Source: Roseateles aquatilis (lineage in GTDB: Bacteria; Pseudomonadota; Gammaproteobacteria; Burkholderiales; Burkholderiaceae_C). From it: a stretch of 64,000 nt of DNA. The position numbers and the translations under genes are program-made. Where the stretch lies: NCBI RefSeq assembly GCF_002205645.1, contig NZ_NIOF01000004.1:372001-436000 (forward strand), given 5' to 3'. Every line of letters begins with the position of its first letter. The stretch's first letter is position 1. The notes beneath the pieces were generated by a model, which saw only the letters and a program-made list of their open reading frames with translations, made no database searches and was not told the DNA's origin. Positions 11,321 to 23,348 of the stretch are shown here, in pieces.

Positions 11321-12193
11321 ATGAGCGCCACCGGCACCGCACCCAGGACCCTGGTCTTCTCGCATGCGAACGGCTTCCCGGCGGGCTGCTATCGGGTGCT
11401 CTTCGACCGCTGGCGCGACGCGGGCTGGCAGGTGCATGCGCTGCCGCGCATCGGCCACGACCCGCGGTACCCGGTGACCAGCAACTGGCCGCATCTGCGC
11501 GACGAGCTGCTGCACTTCATCCACGACGAGGTCCGGCCCGAGGGCCCGGTGATGCTGGTCGGGCACTCGCTGGGCGGGCTGGTCTCGCTGCTGGCCGCAT
11601 GCCGCAAGCCGGGCGTGGCGCAGGGGTTGGTGATGCTGGACTCCCCCGTCATCGACGGCTGGCGCGCGCACAGCCTGCGCGCGGTCAAGGCGGCCGGGCT
11701 GATCCAGCGGGTGTCGCCCGGCAAGGTCTCGCATCAACGGCGCTACGAATGGCCGAGCCGCAACGACGTGCGCTCCCATTTCGCGGCCAAGGGCAAGTTC
11801 GCGCGCTGGGACCCGCGGGTGCTGCAGGACTACATCGACAGCGGTTTCGACGAACACGCGGACGGTCAGGTGCGGCTCGGTTTCAACCGCGAGATCGAGA
11901 CCCGCATCTACAACACGCTGCCGCACAACCTGCCCGGCCTGCTGCACCGCCATGCGCCGAAGTGCCCGGTGGCCTTCATCGCGGGCACGCAGTCCGAGGA
12001 ACTGCGGCAGGCGACGGCGGCCGGATCGAAGGCGTTGGCCAAGGACCTGTTCCGCTGGTTCGAAGGCACCCACCTCTACCCATTCGAACGACCGGACGAC
12101 ACTGCGGCGCTGGTGCTCGAACTGATGACCGCGATGCGCGCCAAGGGTGCCGGGCCATCGACCGCGGCGGTCGCCAGCGACGCTGTCGCCTGA
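11321..12193 (+). CDS. Alpha/beta hydrolase
   Basis: 290 aa alpha/beta-hydrolase fold protein. It has the oxyanion stretch FSHANGFPAGCY near residue 14, the nucleophile elbow VGHSLGG (Ser), a cap region rich in basic residues, and a late His in FEGTHLYPFERP. Substrate unknown. It starts 50 bp after mutS, so the two may share a transcript. Comparable serine hydrolases are common beside pyrG and mutS in Burkholderiales, from memory. No signal peptide, so probably cytosolic. Confidence 0.82.
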   Translation: MSATGTAPRTLVFSHANGFPAGCYRVLFDRWRDAGWQVHALPRIGHDPRYPVTSNWPHLRDELLHFIHDEVRPEGPVMLVGHSLGGLVSLLAACRKPGVAQGLVMLDSPVIDGWRAHSLRAVKAAGLIQRVSPGKVSHQRRYEWPSRNDVRSHFAAKGKFARWDPRVLQDYIDSGFDEHADGQVRLGFNREIETRIYNTLPHNLPGLLHRHAPKCPVAFIAGTQSEELRQATAAGSKALAKDLFRWFEGTHLYPFERPDDTAALVLELMTAMRAKGAGPSTAAVASDAVA

Positions 12194-14002
<1,809 letters not shown>

Positions 14003-14054
14003 TCGACCGGGTCACCGGGACTTCAGGATTCAACGTTCAGGAAAGACACCGCCC

Positions 14055-14342
14055 ATGCCCGCCTTCATCATCGCCGACGTCACCGTGACGGATGCCGCCC
14101 AGATGGCGCTCTATCGCGAATGGAGCACGAAGGCGATGCAGGAGCATGGCGCGGAGGTCCTGGTCCGCGGCGGCGAGTTCGAGGTGCTGGAAGGCCCCTG
14201 GACGCCGAGCCGCCTGGTGGTCCTGAAGTTCCCCGACCGCGCCGCGGCCAGGCGTTTCTATGAATCCGAGACCTACCAGCACGCCAAGTCGCTGCGCGAG
14301 AACGCCGGCGTCATGCGCATGATCGTGGTCGACGGCGTCTGA
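14055..14342 (+). CDS. DUF1330 family protein
   Basis: 95 aa dimeric alpha/beta-barrel (ferredoxin-like) protein of the DUF1330 family, with PAFIIADVTVTD at the N-terminus, the central EVLVRGGEFEVLEG and LVVLKFPDRAAARRFYES. Such proteins are small cytosolic enzymes or binding proteins without a settled function. It lies between pyrG and eno, ends in a terminator and may be read from the pyrG promoter (52 bp gap). Confidence 0.85.
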   Translation: MPAFIIADVTVTDAAQMALYREWSTKAMQEHGAEVLVRGGEFEVLEGPWTPSRLVVLKFPDRAAARRFYESETYQHAKSLRENAGVMRMIVVDGV

Positions 14343-14383
14343 TCCGGCCCGAGCCGATCGCCTCATCCATGACACAGCCATCG

Positions 14384-14435
14384 CACCGCCAGCCCGTCGC
14401 ATCGGGCGATCGCGGCGCGGTGGTTTTTTTCTTTT
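14384..14435 (+). terminator. Rho-independent terminator after the DUF1330 gene
   Basis: Outer arms CACCGC (14384-14389) and GCGGTG (14417-14422) enclose a second small stem (GCCCG/CGGGC). A run of seven T follows at 14424-14430, then CTTTT. This separates the pyrG transcript from eno. Confidence 0.75.
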
Positions 14436-14501
14436 CCGATCCCGCTTGAGCCCACTCGGCCACGCGGGCCGTTCGAGCCGCAGGTTGTTCAGCGCAGGTA
14501 A

Positions 14502-15845
<1,344 letters not shown>

Positions 15846-15871
15846 GACCTCGGCCGCCGTCGGACCGGACC

Positions 15872-15901
15872 GGACTGGATCGGACCGATCCGATCCAGTC
15901 C
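15872..15901. terminator. Perfect 13-bp hairpin after eno
   Basis: Arms 15872-15884 (GGACTGGATCGGA) and 15889-15901 with a 4-nt loop CCGA, starting 27 bp after the eno stop. No T-run follows, so it may stabilise the eno mRNA 3' end or act as a weak terminator rather than a classical one. Confidence 0.55.
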
Positions 15902-16134
15902 CGATCACCCCCCAGTCCCCTCCCTGAATCCAACGGGGCCCTCGGTCGCAGAACCGAGGAAGGACGGCGGTAAGGGGGGACGGCGGGGCATGGGGTTTTG
16001 GCGCAGGCCAAGGCCCCATGCCTCGGCGGCCAACGCTTGACACAAGCAGGCAGGCGGTCTCCCCCCTCGAATCCAGGCCACCCCACCCCCACACGAGTTC
16101 GCAGCTGCATTCCAGCCGGCTACACTCGCCGCCT

Positions 16135-16404
16135 GTGAAAGCCCTGGCCATCGTCCTCACCGCCTTTCTTGTCGCCATCCAGGCCCAGCTCTGGCTCGGC
16201 AAGGGCGGGCTGGCCCGCGGTGTCCAGCTGCGCGCCGAACTGCGTCAGCAGGAAGAAGCCAACGAGAAGGCCCGCGCGCGCAACGCGCAATTGCAGGCGG
16301 AGTTGCTCGACCTGCGCGAGGGCCTCGAGATGGTCGAGGAGAAGGCGCGCATGGAACTGGGCATGGTCAAGGCGGACGAGGTCTTCGTCCCGCTGCGTCG
16401 CTGA
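16135..16404 (+). CDS. ftsB: Cell division protein FtsB
   Basis: 89 aa bitopic membrane protein of the FtsQBL divisome subcomplex. The GTG start at 16135 gives VKALAIVLTAFLVAIQAQLW, a single transmembrane helix, then an Arg/Glu/Ala-rich coiled coil (QLRAELRQQEEANEKAR and onward) and a short LRE/EEKARMELGMVK motif near the end. E. coli FtsB is 103 aa. A longer reading from 16018 has a Pro/His-rich front end with no homology. Position directly after eno is the standard location. Confidence 0.9.
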   Translation: MKALAIVLTAFLVAIQAQLWLGKGGLARGVQLRAELRQQEEANEKARARNAQLQAELLDLREGLEMVEEKARMELGMVKADEVFVPLRR

Positions 16405-16421
16405 CTTTCTCTTCTTCGCGC

Positions 16422-17096
16422 ATGCTCACGCAGATGGAAGCCCTCTTCGGGCCGTTGCGGCCTCTTCTCGACACGGCGCTCGCGCCCGCGTTCACGGCGC
16501 TGGGCAGCCCGGTCAGCTGGCTGGAGCTGGTGGCCTTCGTGCTGGCGATCTGGATGGTCGTGTGCAACATGCGGGTGCAGGTGCTGGCCTGGCCCCTGGC
16601 GCTGACCAGCTCCCTGCTCTACTTCCTGTTGTTCTGGAGTGGCAAGCTCTACGGCGAAGCGTCGCTGCAACTGCTCTTCGCCGGACTGGCGCTGTGGGGC
16701 TGGTGGCAGTGGATGCGCGGCAGGACCGCCGACGGCGACGAACTGCACGTGCGCACGCTGGGCCCGAGAGGCCGGCTGATGGCGCTGCTGGCGACGCTCG
16801 CTGCTTGGCCGCTGCTGGGCTTGTTCCTGCAGCACCGCACCGACTCGCCGCTGCCGTTCTGGGATGCGCTGCCCACGGTGGCCAGCATCACCGGCCAGTG
16901 GCTGCTGGGCCGTAAATACCAGGAGAACTGGCCCGTCTGGGTGATGGTCAACCTGGTCAGCATCGCGCTGTTCGCGCTCAAGGGTTACTGGCTGACCGTC
17001 GTGCTGTACGCCGTGTTCGTGCCGATGTCGGTGGCCGGCTGGCGCGCCTGGCAGCGGCAGCTCGCGACGCCGCGGTCGTCGGCCGTCGCGGCCTGA
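16422..17096 (+). CDS. pnuC: Nicotinamide riboside transporter PnuC
   Basis: 224 aa integral membrane protein of the PnuC family. About seven hydrophobic helices and the signatures SWLELVAFVLAIWMVVCNM and GWWQWMRG, plus QENWPVWVMVNL near the end, as in PnuC. It takes up nicotinamide riboside. The neighbour 10 bp downstream is a NadR-type kinase, so transport and phosphorylation to NMN are probably coupled in one operon. Confidence 0.93.
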   Translation: MLTQMEALFGPLRPLLDTALAPAFTALGSPVSWLELVAFVLAIWMVVCNMRVQVLAWPLALTSSLLYFLLFWSGKLYGEASLQLLFAGLALWGWWQWMRGRTADGDELHVRTLGPRGRLMALLATLAAWPLLGLFLQHRTDSPLPFWDALPTVASITGQWLLGRKYQENWPVWVMVNLVSIALFALKGYWLTVVLYAVFVPMSVAGWRAWQRQLATPRSSAVAA

Positions 17097-17106
17097 CGGA
17101 CCGGCC

Positions 17107-17781
17107 ATGGCGCTGCACATCGCGCTGCTGGGCGCGGAAAGCACCGGCAAGAGCCAGCTCGGCCTCGCGCTGACGGCGCACCTGCGCGACCAGACGCGCC
17201 TGCGCTGCGCGCTCGTCCCCGAATACCTGCGCGAATGGTGCGAGCGCGAAGACCGCACCCCTCGCGCCGACGAGCAGCGCGCCATCGCCGAAGAGCAGTG
17301 GCGCCGCGCCGAGGCCGCCGCGGTCGATCATGACCTCGTCATCCACGACACCACGCCGCTGATGACCGCCATCTACAGCGAGCTGCTGTTCGACGACCCC
17401 TCGCTGTACCCGTTCGCGATGCAGGTCCAGGCCCGCATGGACGCCACGCTGCTGATGGCGCTGGACCTGCCCTGGATCGCCGACGGCCTGCAGCGCGACG
17501 GCCCGCATGTGCGTCAGCCCGTCGACCGGGCGATCCGCCGCGCGCTGCGCGACGCGGGCCTGGGCTACAGCCTGGTCACGGGCACGGGGCCGGACCGGCT
17601 CGGCCAGGCGCTGAACGCGCTCGGGCCGCTGCTGCGCCCGCGCCTGGGACGCGAGGACGGCCTCTTCGGCCGACTGCTGCAGCGCGAGGACCACCTCGGC
17701 GGCGACTGGCGCTGCGAGCACTGCGACGACCCGGATTGCGAGCACGCCAGCCGCCTCGCCGAGCGCCTTCCGCGCATCTGA
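17107..17781 (+). CDS. NadR-like nicotinamide riboside kinase
   Basis: 224 aa P-loop protein: GAESTGKSQL at residues 9-18, then EYLREWCE and later HDTTPLMTAIYSELLFDD. It matches the C-terminal ribosylnicotinamide kinase half of NadR and lacks the NMN adenylyltransferase and HTH parts, so it should phosphorylate nicotinamide riboside taken up by PnuC. Odd: the C-terminus carries a Cys cluster, CEHCDDPDCEH, which looks able to bind a metal. Overlap-free, 10 bp after pnuC. Confidence 0.82.
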   Translation: MALHIALLGAESTGKSQLGLALTAHLRDQTRLRCALVPEYLREWCEREDRTPRADEQRAIAEEQWRRAEAAAVDHDLVIHDTTPLMTAIYSELLFDDPSLYPFAMQVQARMDATLLMALDLPWIADGLQRDGPHVRQPVDRAIRRALRDAGLGYSLVTGTGPDRLGQALNALGPLLRPRLGREDGLFGRLLQREDHLGGDWRCEHCDDPDCEHASRLAERLPRI

Positions 17782-17875
17782 ACGCCAGCTTCACGTCATC
17801 GACAAGGACGCGAGGCAGAATGCGCCGTCGCCCGCCCGCAAACATTTGCGCGCGACGTTTTCTGGAGATTTTCCG

Positions 17876-19657
17876 ATGAATCGTCCCCTTTCCGTCCGTC
17901 GCTCGCCACACGCGCCGTCGATGCCGATGCTGCTGTCGGCGCTGCTGAGCACGGTCCTGCTGACCGCCTGCGGCTCGTTGACCCCATCATCGCCACAGGC
18001 GCCGATGCCCCCGTCGGTGGGCGCGCCAAGCGCGATCGCCAAGGCGGCCGCCGGCACGGTCGCCGTCAAGGTGCTGGCGATCAACGACTTCCACGGCAAC
18101 CTGCTGCCGCCAGCCGGCGGCATCAAGCTGCCCGATCCGGCCAATCCCGGCCAGACGGTCATGCTGGAGGCCGGCGGCTCCGAGCGCATGGCCACCGTGG
18201 TGGCGCGGATCAAGGCGAAGAACCCGAACCACGTCTTCGTCGCGGCGGGTGACCTGGTCGGCGCCAGCCCCTTGCTGTCGGCGCTGTTCCATGACGAATC
18301 GACGATCGAATCGCTCGGCATGATGGGGCTGGACCTGTCCTCGGTGGGCAATCACGAGTTCGACCAGGGCCTGGACGAGCTGCTGCGCAAGCAGCGCGGC
18401 GGCTGCCATCCGAAGGACGGCTGCAAGGGTCCGACCGAGTTCAAGGGCGCCAAGTACCAGTACCTGGCCGCCAGCACGATCGACACGGCCACCGGACAGT
18501 CGGTGCTGCCGGGTTACGCGATCAAGCGCTTTGAGGGCGTGCCGGTGGGTTTCATCGGCCTGACGCTGAAAGGCACGCCGGAGCTGGTCAGCCCGACCGG
18601 CATCCGGGGCCTGCGCTTCGACGATGAAGCCGACACCGTCAACCGCCTGGTGCCAGAGCTCGAACGCCAGGGCGTGCACACCATCGTCGTGATGATCCAC
18701 GAGGGCGGCTACCCCAGCGGCGGCATCGACGAGTGCCCGGAGATCTCCGGCCCGATCGTGGACATCGTCAAGAAGCTGGACAAGCGCGTGGGCCTGATCG
18801 TCTCGGGTCACACGCACCGCGCCTACAACTGCCGCATCGACGGCCGGCTGGTCACCAGCGGCGACAAGTACGGCACCCTCGTCACCGAGATCGACCTGAC
18901 CCTGGACCGCGCGACCGGCACGATGACCGAGGCGCGCGCCGCCAACGTCGTGGTCCGCCCGGAGACGCCGAAGGATGCGCGCCAGACCCTGCTGATCGAC
19001 AGCTACCAGCGCGTGGCGCAGCCGCTGATCGACCGGCCGGTGGGATTCCTGGCGCAAGCGCTGAGCAAGGAAGGCGACGACAAGGATGTCGGTGGCGGCT
19101 CGACGATGGGCCAGCTCGTCGCCGACGGCATGCTGGCCGCCACGCGCGCGCCGGAGAACGGCGGCGCGCAGCTCGCGCTCCAGAACAGCGGCGGCGTGCG
19201 CACGGGCCTGATCCATCGCGACGACGACCGGGTCACCTACGGCGACCTGTTCGCGGCGCTGCCCTTCTCGAATGCGCTGGTGGTGGTCGAGATGAGCGGC
19301 GACGAGCTGCGCCAGACACTCGAGGAACAGTGGTGGGCCAATGACGCGAAGTGGCTGCCGCTGCAGGTCTCGCAGGGCTTCAGCTACCGCTGGGACAAGC
19401 GTCGGCCGATCGGCTCGCGCGTGGAACCGGGCAGCATGCGGCTGAACGGCCAGCCGATCGCGCCGGACCAGAAGATCCGCGTGACGATCAACAGCTTCCT
19501 GCAAGTCGGCGGCGACAGCTTCGATACCTTCACCCGGGCGCGTTTCATCCGGACGGGCCCGATGGACGTCGACGCGCTGGAGGCCTACTTCCAGTCTCTG
19601 GGCACGACGCGTGTGAAAGCGACGACGCTGAACCGCGCCATCCGCGTCGATCAATAA
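17876..19657 (+). CDS. 5'-nucleotidase/2',3'-cyclic phosphodiesterase family lipoprotein
   Basis: 593 aa. Signal peptide with lipobox LLTACGS (Cys about residue 29), so probably anchored to a membrane facing the periplasm. The metallophosphatase domain shows INDFHGNL, GDLVGASPLLSAL, VGNHEFDQG and VSGHTHRAYNC (metal ligands). The C-terminal substrate-binding domain contains NSGGVRTGL and VTYGDLFAALPFSN. It hydrolyses nucleotides or related phosphoesters for salvage. The start at 17876 was chosen for the lipobox distance. The Cys-rich insert GGCHPKDGCKG is unusual. Confidence 0.92.
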   Translation: MNRPLSVRRSPHAPSMPMLLSALLSTVLLTACGSLTPSSPQAPMPPSVGAPSAIAKAAAGTVAVKVLAINDFHGNLLPPAGGIKLPDPANPGQTVMLEAGGSERMATVVARIKAKNPNHVFVAAGDLVGASPLLSALFHDESTIESLGMMGLDLSSVGNHEFDQGLDELLRKQRGGCHPKDGCKGPTEFKGAKYQYLAASTIDTATGQSVLPGYAIKRFEGVPVGFIGLTLKGTPELVSPTGIRGLRFDDEADTVNRLVPELERQGVHTIVVMIHEGGYPSGGIDECPEISGPIVDIVKKLDKRVGLIVSGHTHRAYNCRIDGRLVTSGDKYGTLVTEIDLTLDRATGTMTEARAANVVVRPETPKDARQTLLIDSYQRVAQPLIDRPVGFLAQALSKEGDDKDVGGGSTMGQLVADGMLAATRAPENGGAQLALQNSGGVRTGLIHRDDDRVTYGDLFAALPFSNALVVVEMSGDELRQTLEEQWWANDAKWLPLQVSQGFSYRWDKRRPIGSRVEPGSMRLNGQPIAPDQKIRVTINSFLQVGGDSFDTFTRARFIRTGPMDVDALEAYFQSLGTTRVKATTLNRAIRVDQ

Positions 19658-19814
19658 GCCCCTGCGCGACGGCAACGTCGGCAACGTCCACCGAAGGAAC
19701 GCCGCACGGTCTCGCGGGTCAGCGAGATCGGGGGGCTCCTGAGCGACTTGGGACTTGGAGGGGCGGAGCGCCCCCGGATTCCGCCGACGTGCTCGGTGGC
19801 CGGCAGGAATGAAG

Positions 19815-19855
19815 AAGGCCGCGCCGGCTCACCACCGACGCGGCCTTCGCCTTTC
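19815..19855. terminator. Bidirectional terminator between the nucleotidase gene and hslO
   Basis: Perfect 9-bp arms AAGGCCGCG (19815-19823) and CGCGGCCTT (19839-19847), 15-nt loop, followed by CGCCTTT on the plus strand and TCTTCATT on the minus strand. It sits between convergent genes. Confidence 0.65.
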
Positions 19856-19870
19856 AAGCGACGCGAACGA

Positions 19871-20854
19871 TCACTGCACCTGCCTGGACCCCGGCGCCTG
19901 CTTCTCGCGCTCGGTGAACAGTTCCCCCACGTCGACGGCATCGAAGACGTAGTGGTTGCCGCAGAACTCGCAGCCGATCTCCACCCCGCCGAGTTCGGCG
20001 AGGATCTCGTCCACTTCCTGCCGGCCCAGGCCGATGAGCATCCGCCCGACGCGCTCGCGCGAGCAGGTGCAGGCGAAGCGCGGGTACTGCGGCTCGAAGC
20101 GGCGCACGTTCTCTTCCCAGAAGAGGCGGCGCAGGATGGTGTCGACGTCCAGCGTCAGCAGCTCGTCCGAGGTCAGCGTCGCGGCGTGCATGCTGACGCG
20201 GTTGTAGGCGTCCTCGATCTCCTCGCGCTCGATGCCGGAGGAGGCCCCCGCCTCCAGGTTGCCTTCGCCCTCGATGGGCAGGCGCTGGATCAGCAGGCCC
20301 GCGGCGACCTCGTCGTTGGCCGCCAGCACCAGCGTGGTGTCGAGCTGCTCCGATTGGCGCATGTAGTGCTGCAGCACGTCGCTGAGCTTCTCCAGCGGCT
20401 GGCCGGTCGGGCCGCTCAGCGGCACGACGCCCTGGTAGGGCTGCTGCCCGGGCAGCTTGTCCTTCGGATCGAGCGTGATCGCGCAGCGGCCTTCCCCGTG
20501 GGCGTTCAGCATCTCCTGCAGCGTGGCGCCGTCGGCCACCTCGCCGCGGGTCTTGGCGGTGGAGCGGAAGCTCATGTCCGGCTGCACCTCGACCACCGCC
20601 AGCTTCAGCGGTCCGTCGCCCATCACCTGGAACACCAGCGCGCCGTTGAACTTGATGTTGGCCTGCATCAGCACGCCGGCCACGCTCATCTGCCCGAGCA
20701 GGTCGCGCACGGCGGGCTCCAGCGGCTCCTTGCGGCGGCTGAGCAGCTCCTTCCAGCTGCCATCCAGCCGGACCAGCATGCCGCGCACCGGCAGTCCCTC
20801 GAACAGGAACTTGTGCAGCTCGCTCGGGGCGGCCTTGGGGCTGTTGGTTGTCAT
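19871..20854 (-). CDS. hslO: Redox-regulated chaperone Hsp33
   Basis: 327 aa (E. coli 292). Holdase activated by oxidation of a C-terminal zinc centre: CTCSRERVG and CEFCGNHYVFD supply the CxC...CxxC motif. The N-terminal domain begins HKFLFEGLPVRGMLVRLDGS. The ATG at 20854 comes after a short leader; an overlong reading upstream into the carbonic anhydrase is not real. The extra length lies in an Asp/Glu-rich C-terminal region. Downstream hairpin shared with the nucleotidase gene. Confidence 0.95.
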   Translation of the reverse strand: MTTNSPKAAPSELHKFLFEGLPVRGMLVRLDGSWKELLSRRKEPLEPAVRDLLGQMSVAGVLMQANIKFNGALVFQVMGDGPLKLAVVEVQPDMSFRSTAKTRGEVADGATLQEMLNAHGEGRCAITLDPKDKLPGQQPYQGVVPLSGPTGQPLEKLSDVLQHYMRQSEQLDTTLVLAANDEVAAGLLIQRLPIEGEGNLEAGASSGIEREEIEDAYNRVSMHAATLTSDELLTLDVDTILRRLFWEENVRRFEPQYPRFACTCSRERVGRMLIGLGRQEVDEILAELGGVEIGCEFCGNHYVFDAVDVGELFTEREKQAPGSRQVQ

Positions 20855-20967
20855 TGGGATTCCTTCATTGATATCGAGTGATGGGGGCGAATCGCGCGGT
20901 CGCAAGCCCGGACATCGGCGCGGAGGACCGCGGCCGAGGGGGCCCGCGGCGCCTGCCGGGTGCCGCG

Positions 20968-21492
20968 TCAATCGATGCGCACCAGCGCTTCGGCGTAGCG
21001 CCGGCCGTTGCGCACGTAGTGCGCGGCGCTCAGCGCCAGCCCCTGGATCTGCTGCGGCGTGAGCTCGCGCACCACCTTCGCCGGCGAGCCCATGATCAGG
21101 CTGCCGTCCGGAAACTCCTTGCCTTCGGTGACCAGCGAGCCCGCGCCGACCAGGCAGTTGCTGCCGATCCTGGCGCCGTTGAGCACCACCGCGCCGATGC
21201 CGATCAGCGCGTTGTCGCCGACGCTGCAGCCGTGCAGCATCACCTGATGGCCGACGGTCACGTTGCGTCCGAGCTTCAGCGGCATGCCCGCGTCCGCGTG
21301 CAGCACGCTGCCGTCCTGGATGTTGCTGCCGGCGCCGATGGTGAGGTGGTCGCTGTCGCCGCGCAGCACGGCGTTGAACCAGATGCTGACGTCGTCCTCC
21401 AGCGTCACGCGGCCGATGACCTGCGCGCTCTCGGCGACCCAGACGCCGGTGCCGAGTTGCGGCGTGTGCTCGCCGAGGCGATAGACGGCCAT
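20968..21492 (-). CDS. Gamma-class carbonic anhydrase family protein
   Basis: 174 aa left-handed beta-helix protein (YrdA/PaaY type). The metal-ligand pattern is [10 protein letters not shown] and VGHQVMLHG, and the hexapeptide repeats run through residues 15-140. Usually a zinc or cobalt trimer; enzymatic activity not assured. The ATG at 21492 follows GGAG with 6-nt spacing, preferred over a TTG 12 nt upstream. It is 113 bp upstream of hslO on the same strand, and divergent from the DUF455 gene across 29 bp. Confidence 0.9.
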   Translation of the reverse strand: MAVYRLGEHTPQLGTGVWVAESAQVIGRVTLEDDVSIWFNAVLRGDSDHLTIGAGSNIQDGSVLHADAGMPLKLGRNVTVGHQVMLHGCSVGDNALIGIGAVVLNGARIGSNCLVGAGSLVTEGKEFPDGSLIMGSPAKVVRELTPQQIQGLALSAAHYVRNGRRYAEALVRID

Positions 21493-21521
21493 GCGATTCT
21501 CCAAAAGGGATAATTCTACGA

Positions 21522-22316
21522 ATGGAACTCAGAACCCGCGCGCTGCAGGTCCTTCTCATCCCGGACCCGCAGGCCAAGGCGCAGGCGGCCCGCGAGTTGC
21601 ACGCCGCCGCCGCCGACCGCGACGCGGCGCCGCTGGACGCCGCCGCCCGCCTCACCCCCGACACCGACCCGCCCGGCCGTCCGGCGCGGCCGCGCCTGGT
21701 CGAGGCGGTGCAGGTGGCCTCGCGCTCGCCGTTCACGGTGGACGGTCGCGCGGCCTTGCTGCACGCCATCGCGCACATCGAGTTCAACGCCATCAACCTG
21801 GCGCTGGACGCGGTCTGGCGATTCCCGGGCATGCCGCGGGACTTCTATTTCGACTGGCTGCAGGTGGCGGCCGAGGAAGCCTTGCACTTCACGTTGCTGG
21901 ACGAGCACCTGCGCGCGCACGGCCGCCAATACGGCGATTTCGACGCGCACGACGGCCTGTGGTCCATGGCCCGCCGCACCGAGGGCGACGTGCTGGCGCG
22001 CATGGCGCTGGTGCCGCGCACGCTGGAGGCGCGCGGCCTGGACGCGACGCCGCCGCTGCAGGCCAAGTTCGCCAAGGGCGGCGATGCGCGCGCGGTCGAG
22101 ATCCTGGCCATCATCCTGCGCGACGAGGTCGGCCACGTCCGCATCGGCAACCGCTGGTACCGACACCTGTGCCGCGAACGCGGCCTGGATCCGGTGGCGC
22201 TGTATCCCGAGCTCGTCGAACGCTTCGAGGCACCCCGGCTGCGCCCGCCGTTCAACGTCGAGGCCCGCGCGGCGGCCGGCTTCAGCGATGAGGAAATCGC
22301 CTATCTCAGCTCATGA
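21522..22316 (+). CDS. DUF455 family ferritin-like protein
   Basis: 264 aa. Carries the metal-ligand pattern of a ferritin-like four-helix protein: [33 protein letters not shown] and [14 protein letters not shown] provide Glu/His ligands of a diiron-type centre. DUF455 proteins are of unknown function (some are tRNA-modifying-like relatives of MiaE). The start at 21522 is only 29 bp from the divergent carbonic anhydrase start, so promoters overlap. Confidence 0.85.
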   Translation: MELRTRALQVLLIPDPQAKAQAARELHAAAADRDAAPLDAAARLTPDTDPPGRPARPRLVEAVQVASRSPFTVDGRAALLHAIAHIEFNAINLALDAVWRFPGMPRDFYFDWLQVAAEEALHFTLLDEHLRAHGRQYGDFDAHDGLWSMARRTEGDVLARMALVPRTLEARGLDATPPLQAKFAKGGDARAVEILAIILRDEVGHVRIGNRWYRHLCRERGLDPVALYPELVERFEAPRLRPPFNVEARAAAGFSDEEIAYLSS

Positions 22317-22388
22317 CCCGCGGCTCGTGAAGGCTGGCGTTTCCCAGCCATACCGCGCACCGCCCTTCGTCCCCGACACTCCCGCTCC

Positions 22389-23282
22389 ATGACCCGCATC
22401 CAAGCCAACCTGCTGCTCACCCTGATCGCGATGATCTGGGGCTCCGCCTTCGTCGCCCAGGCCCATGGCATGGAGGCGATGGGGCCGATGATGTTCACCG
22501 GCATCCGCTTCCTGATCGGCGCGCTGGTGGTGCTGCCGCTGATCGTGCGCGAGCGCCGCGCACCCTCCGCGTTGCCGCTGCGCGGCGGCGACGCGCTCAA
22601 GATCGTCGGCCTGGGCGTGCTGCTGACGCTGGGCGCCGTGCTGCAGCAGATCGGCATCCAGTACACGACCGTCACGAACGCCGGCTTCCTGACCGCGCTC
22701 TACGTGCCGCTGGTGCCGCTGCTGGGCTGGGCGCTGCTGCGTCATCTGCCGCACTGGTCGGTGTGGCCGGGCGCGGCGGCCTGCCTGATCGGCGCCTTCC
22801 TGCTGTCCGGCGCGCATGAGCTCGACATCGGCCTGGGCGACGCCTGGGTGATCGCGTCCGCCCTGCCCTGGGCGGTTCACGTGCTGCTGGTCGGCCAGGT
22901 GGCGGACCGGATGAACTCGCCGTTCACCGTAGCCGGCGGGCAGTTCCTGTTCTGCGGCCTGGTGTCGCTGGCCTGGGCGCTGTGCTTCGAGCCGTGGAGC
23001 TGGTCCGGCATCCAGGCCGCCACCGGCCCGCTGCTGTACACCGGCGTGCTGTCCGTTGGTGTCGCCTTCACCGCGCAGGTCGTGGCGCAGCGCTACGCGC
23101 ACGCGGCGGACGCCGCCATCATCCTGTCGTCGGAAACGCTGTTCGCCGCCGTCTTCGGCTACCTCTTGATGGGCGACCGGCTCAATGCCGCCGGCCTGCT
23201 GGGCTGCGCGCTGATCCTCGGCGCGATGCTGCTGATCCAGTTGCTGCCGATGCTGCGGGTGCTCAGGCCGCGCGCGGCCTAG
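22389..23282 (+). CDS. EamA/DMT-family transporter
   Basis: 297 aa, ten hydrophobic segments in two EamA halves; AMIWGSAFVAQAHG in the first helix, ITVTNAGFLTALYVPLVPLL and AHAADAAIILSSETLFAAVF in the repeat joint regions are typical. A metabolite exporter of the inner membrane; the substrate is not predictable. It starts 73 bp after the DUF455 gene on the same strand and is followed by an aminotransferase gene after 66 bp. Confidence 0.9.
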   Translation: MTRIQANLLLTLIAMIWGSAFVAQAHGMEAMGPMMFTGIRFLIGALVVLPLIVRERRAPSALPLRGGDALKIVGLGVLLTLGAVLQQIGIQYTTVTNAGFLTALYVPLVPLLGWALLRHLPHWSVWPGAAACLIGAFLLSGAHELDIGLGDAWVIASALPWAVHVLLVGQVADRMNSPFTVAGGQFLFCGLVSLAWALCFEPWSWSGIQAATGPLLYTGVLSVGVAFTAQVVAQRYAHAADAAIILSSETLFAAVFGYLLMGDRLNAAGLLGCALILGAMLLIQLLPMLRVLRPRAA

Positions 23283-23348
23283 GCCGACGGGGTGCTCCGG
23301 CGGGGCTAGACTGGCTCGATCATCGACAGCCCAAGCGGGGAGCTTCTC

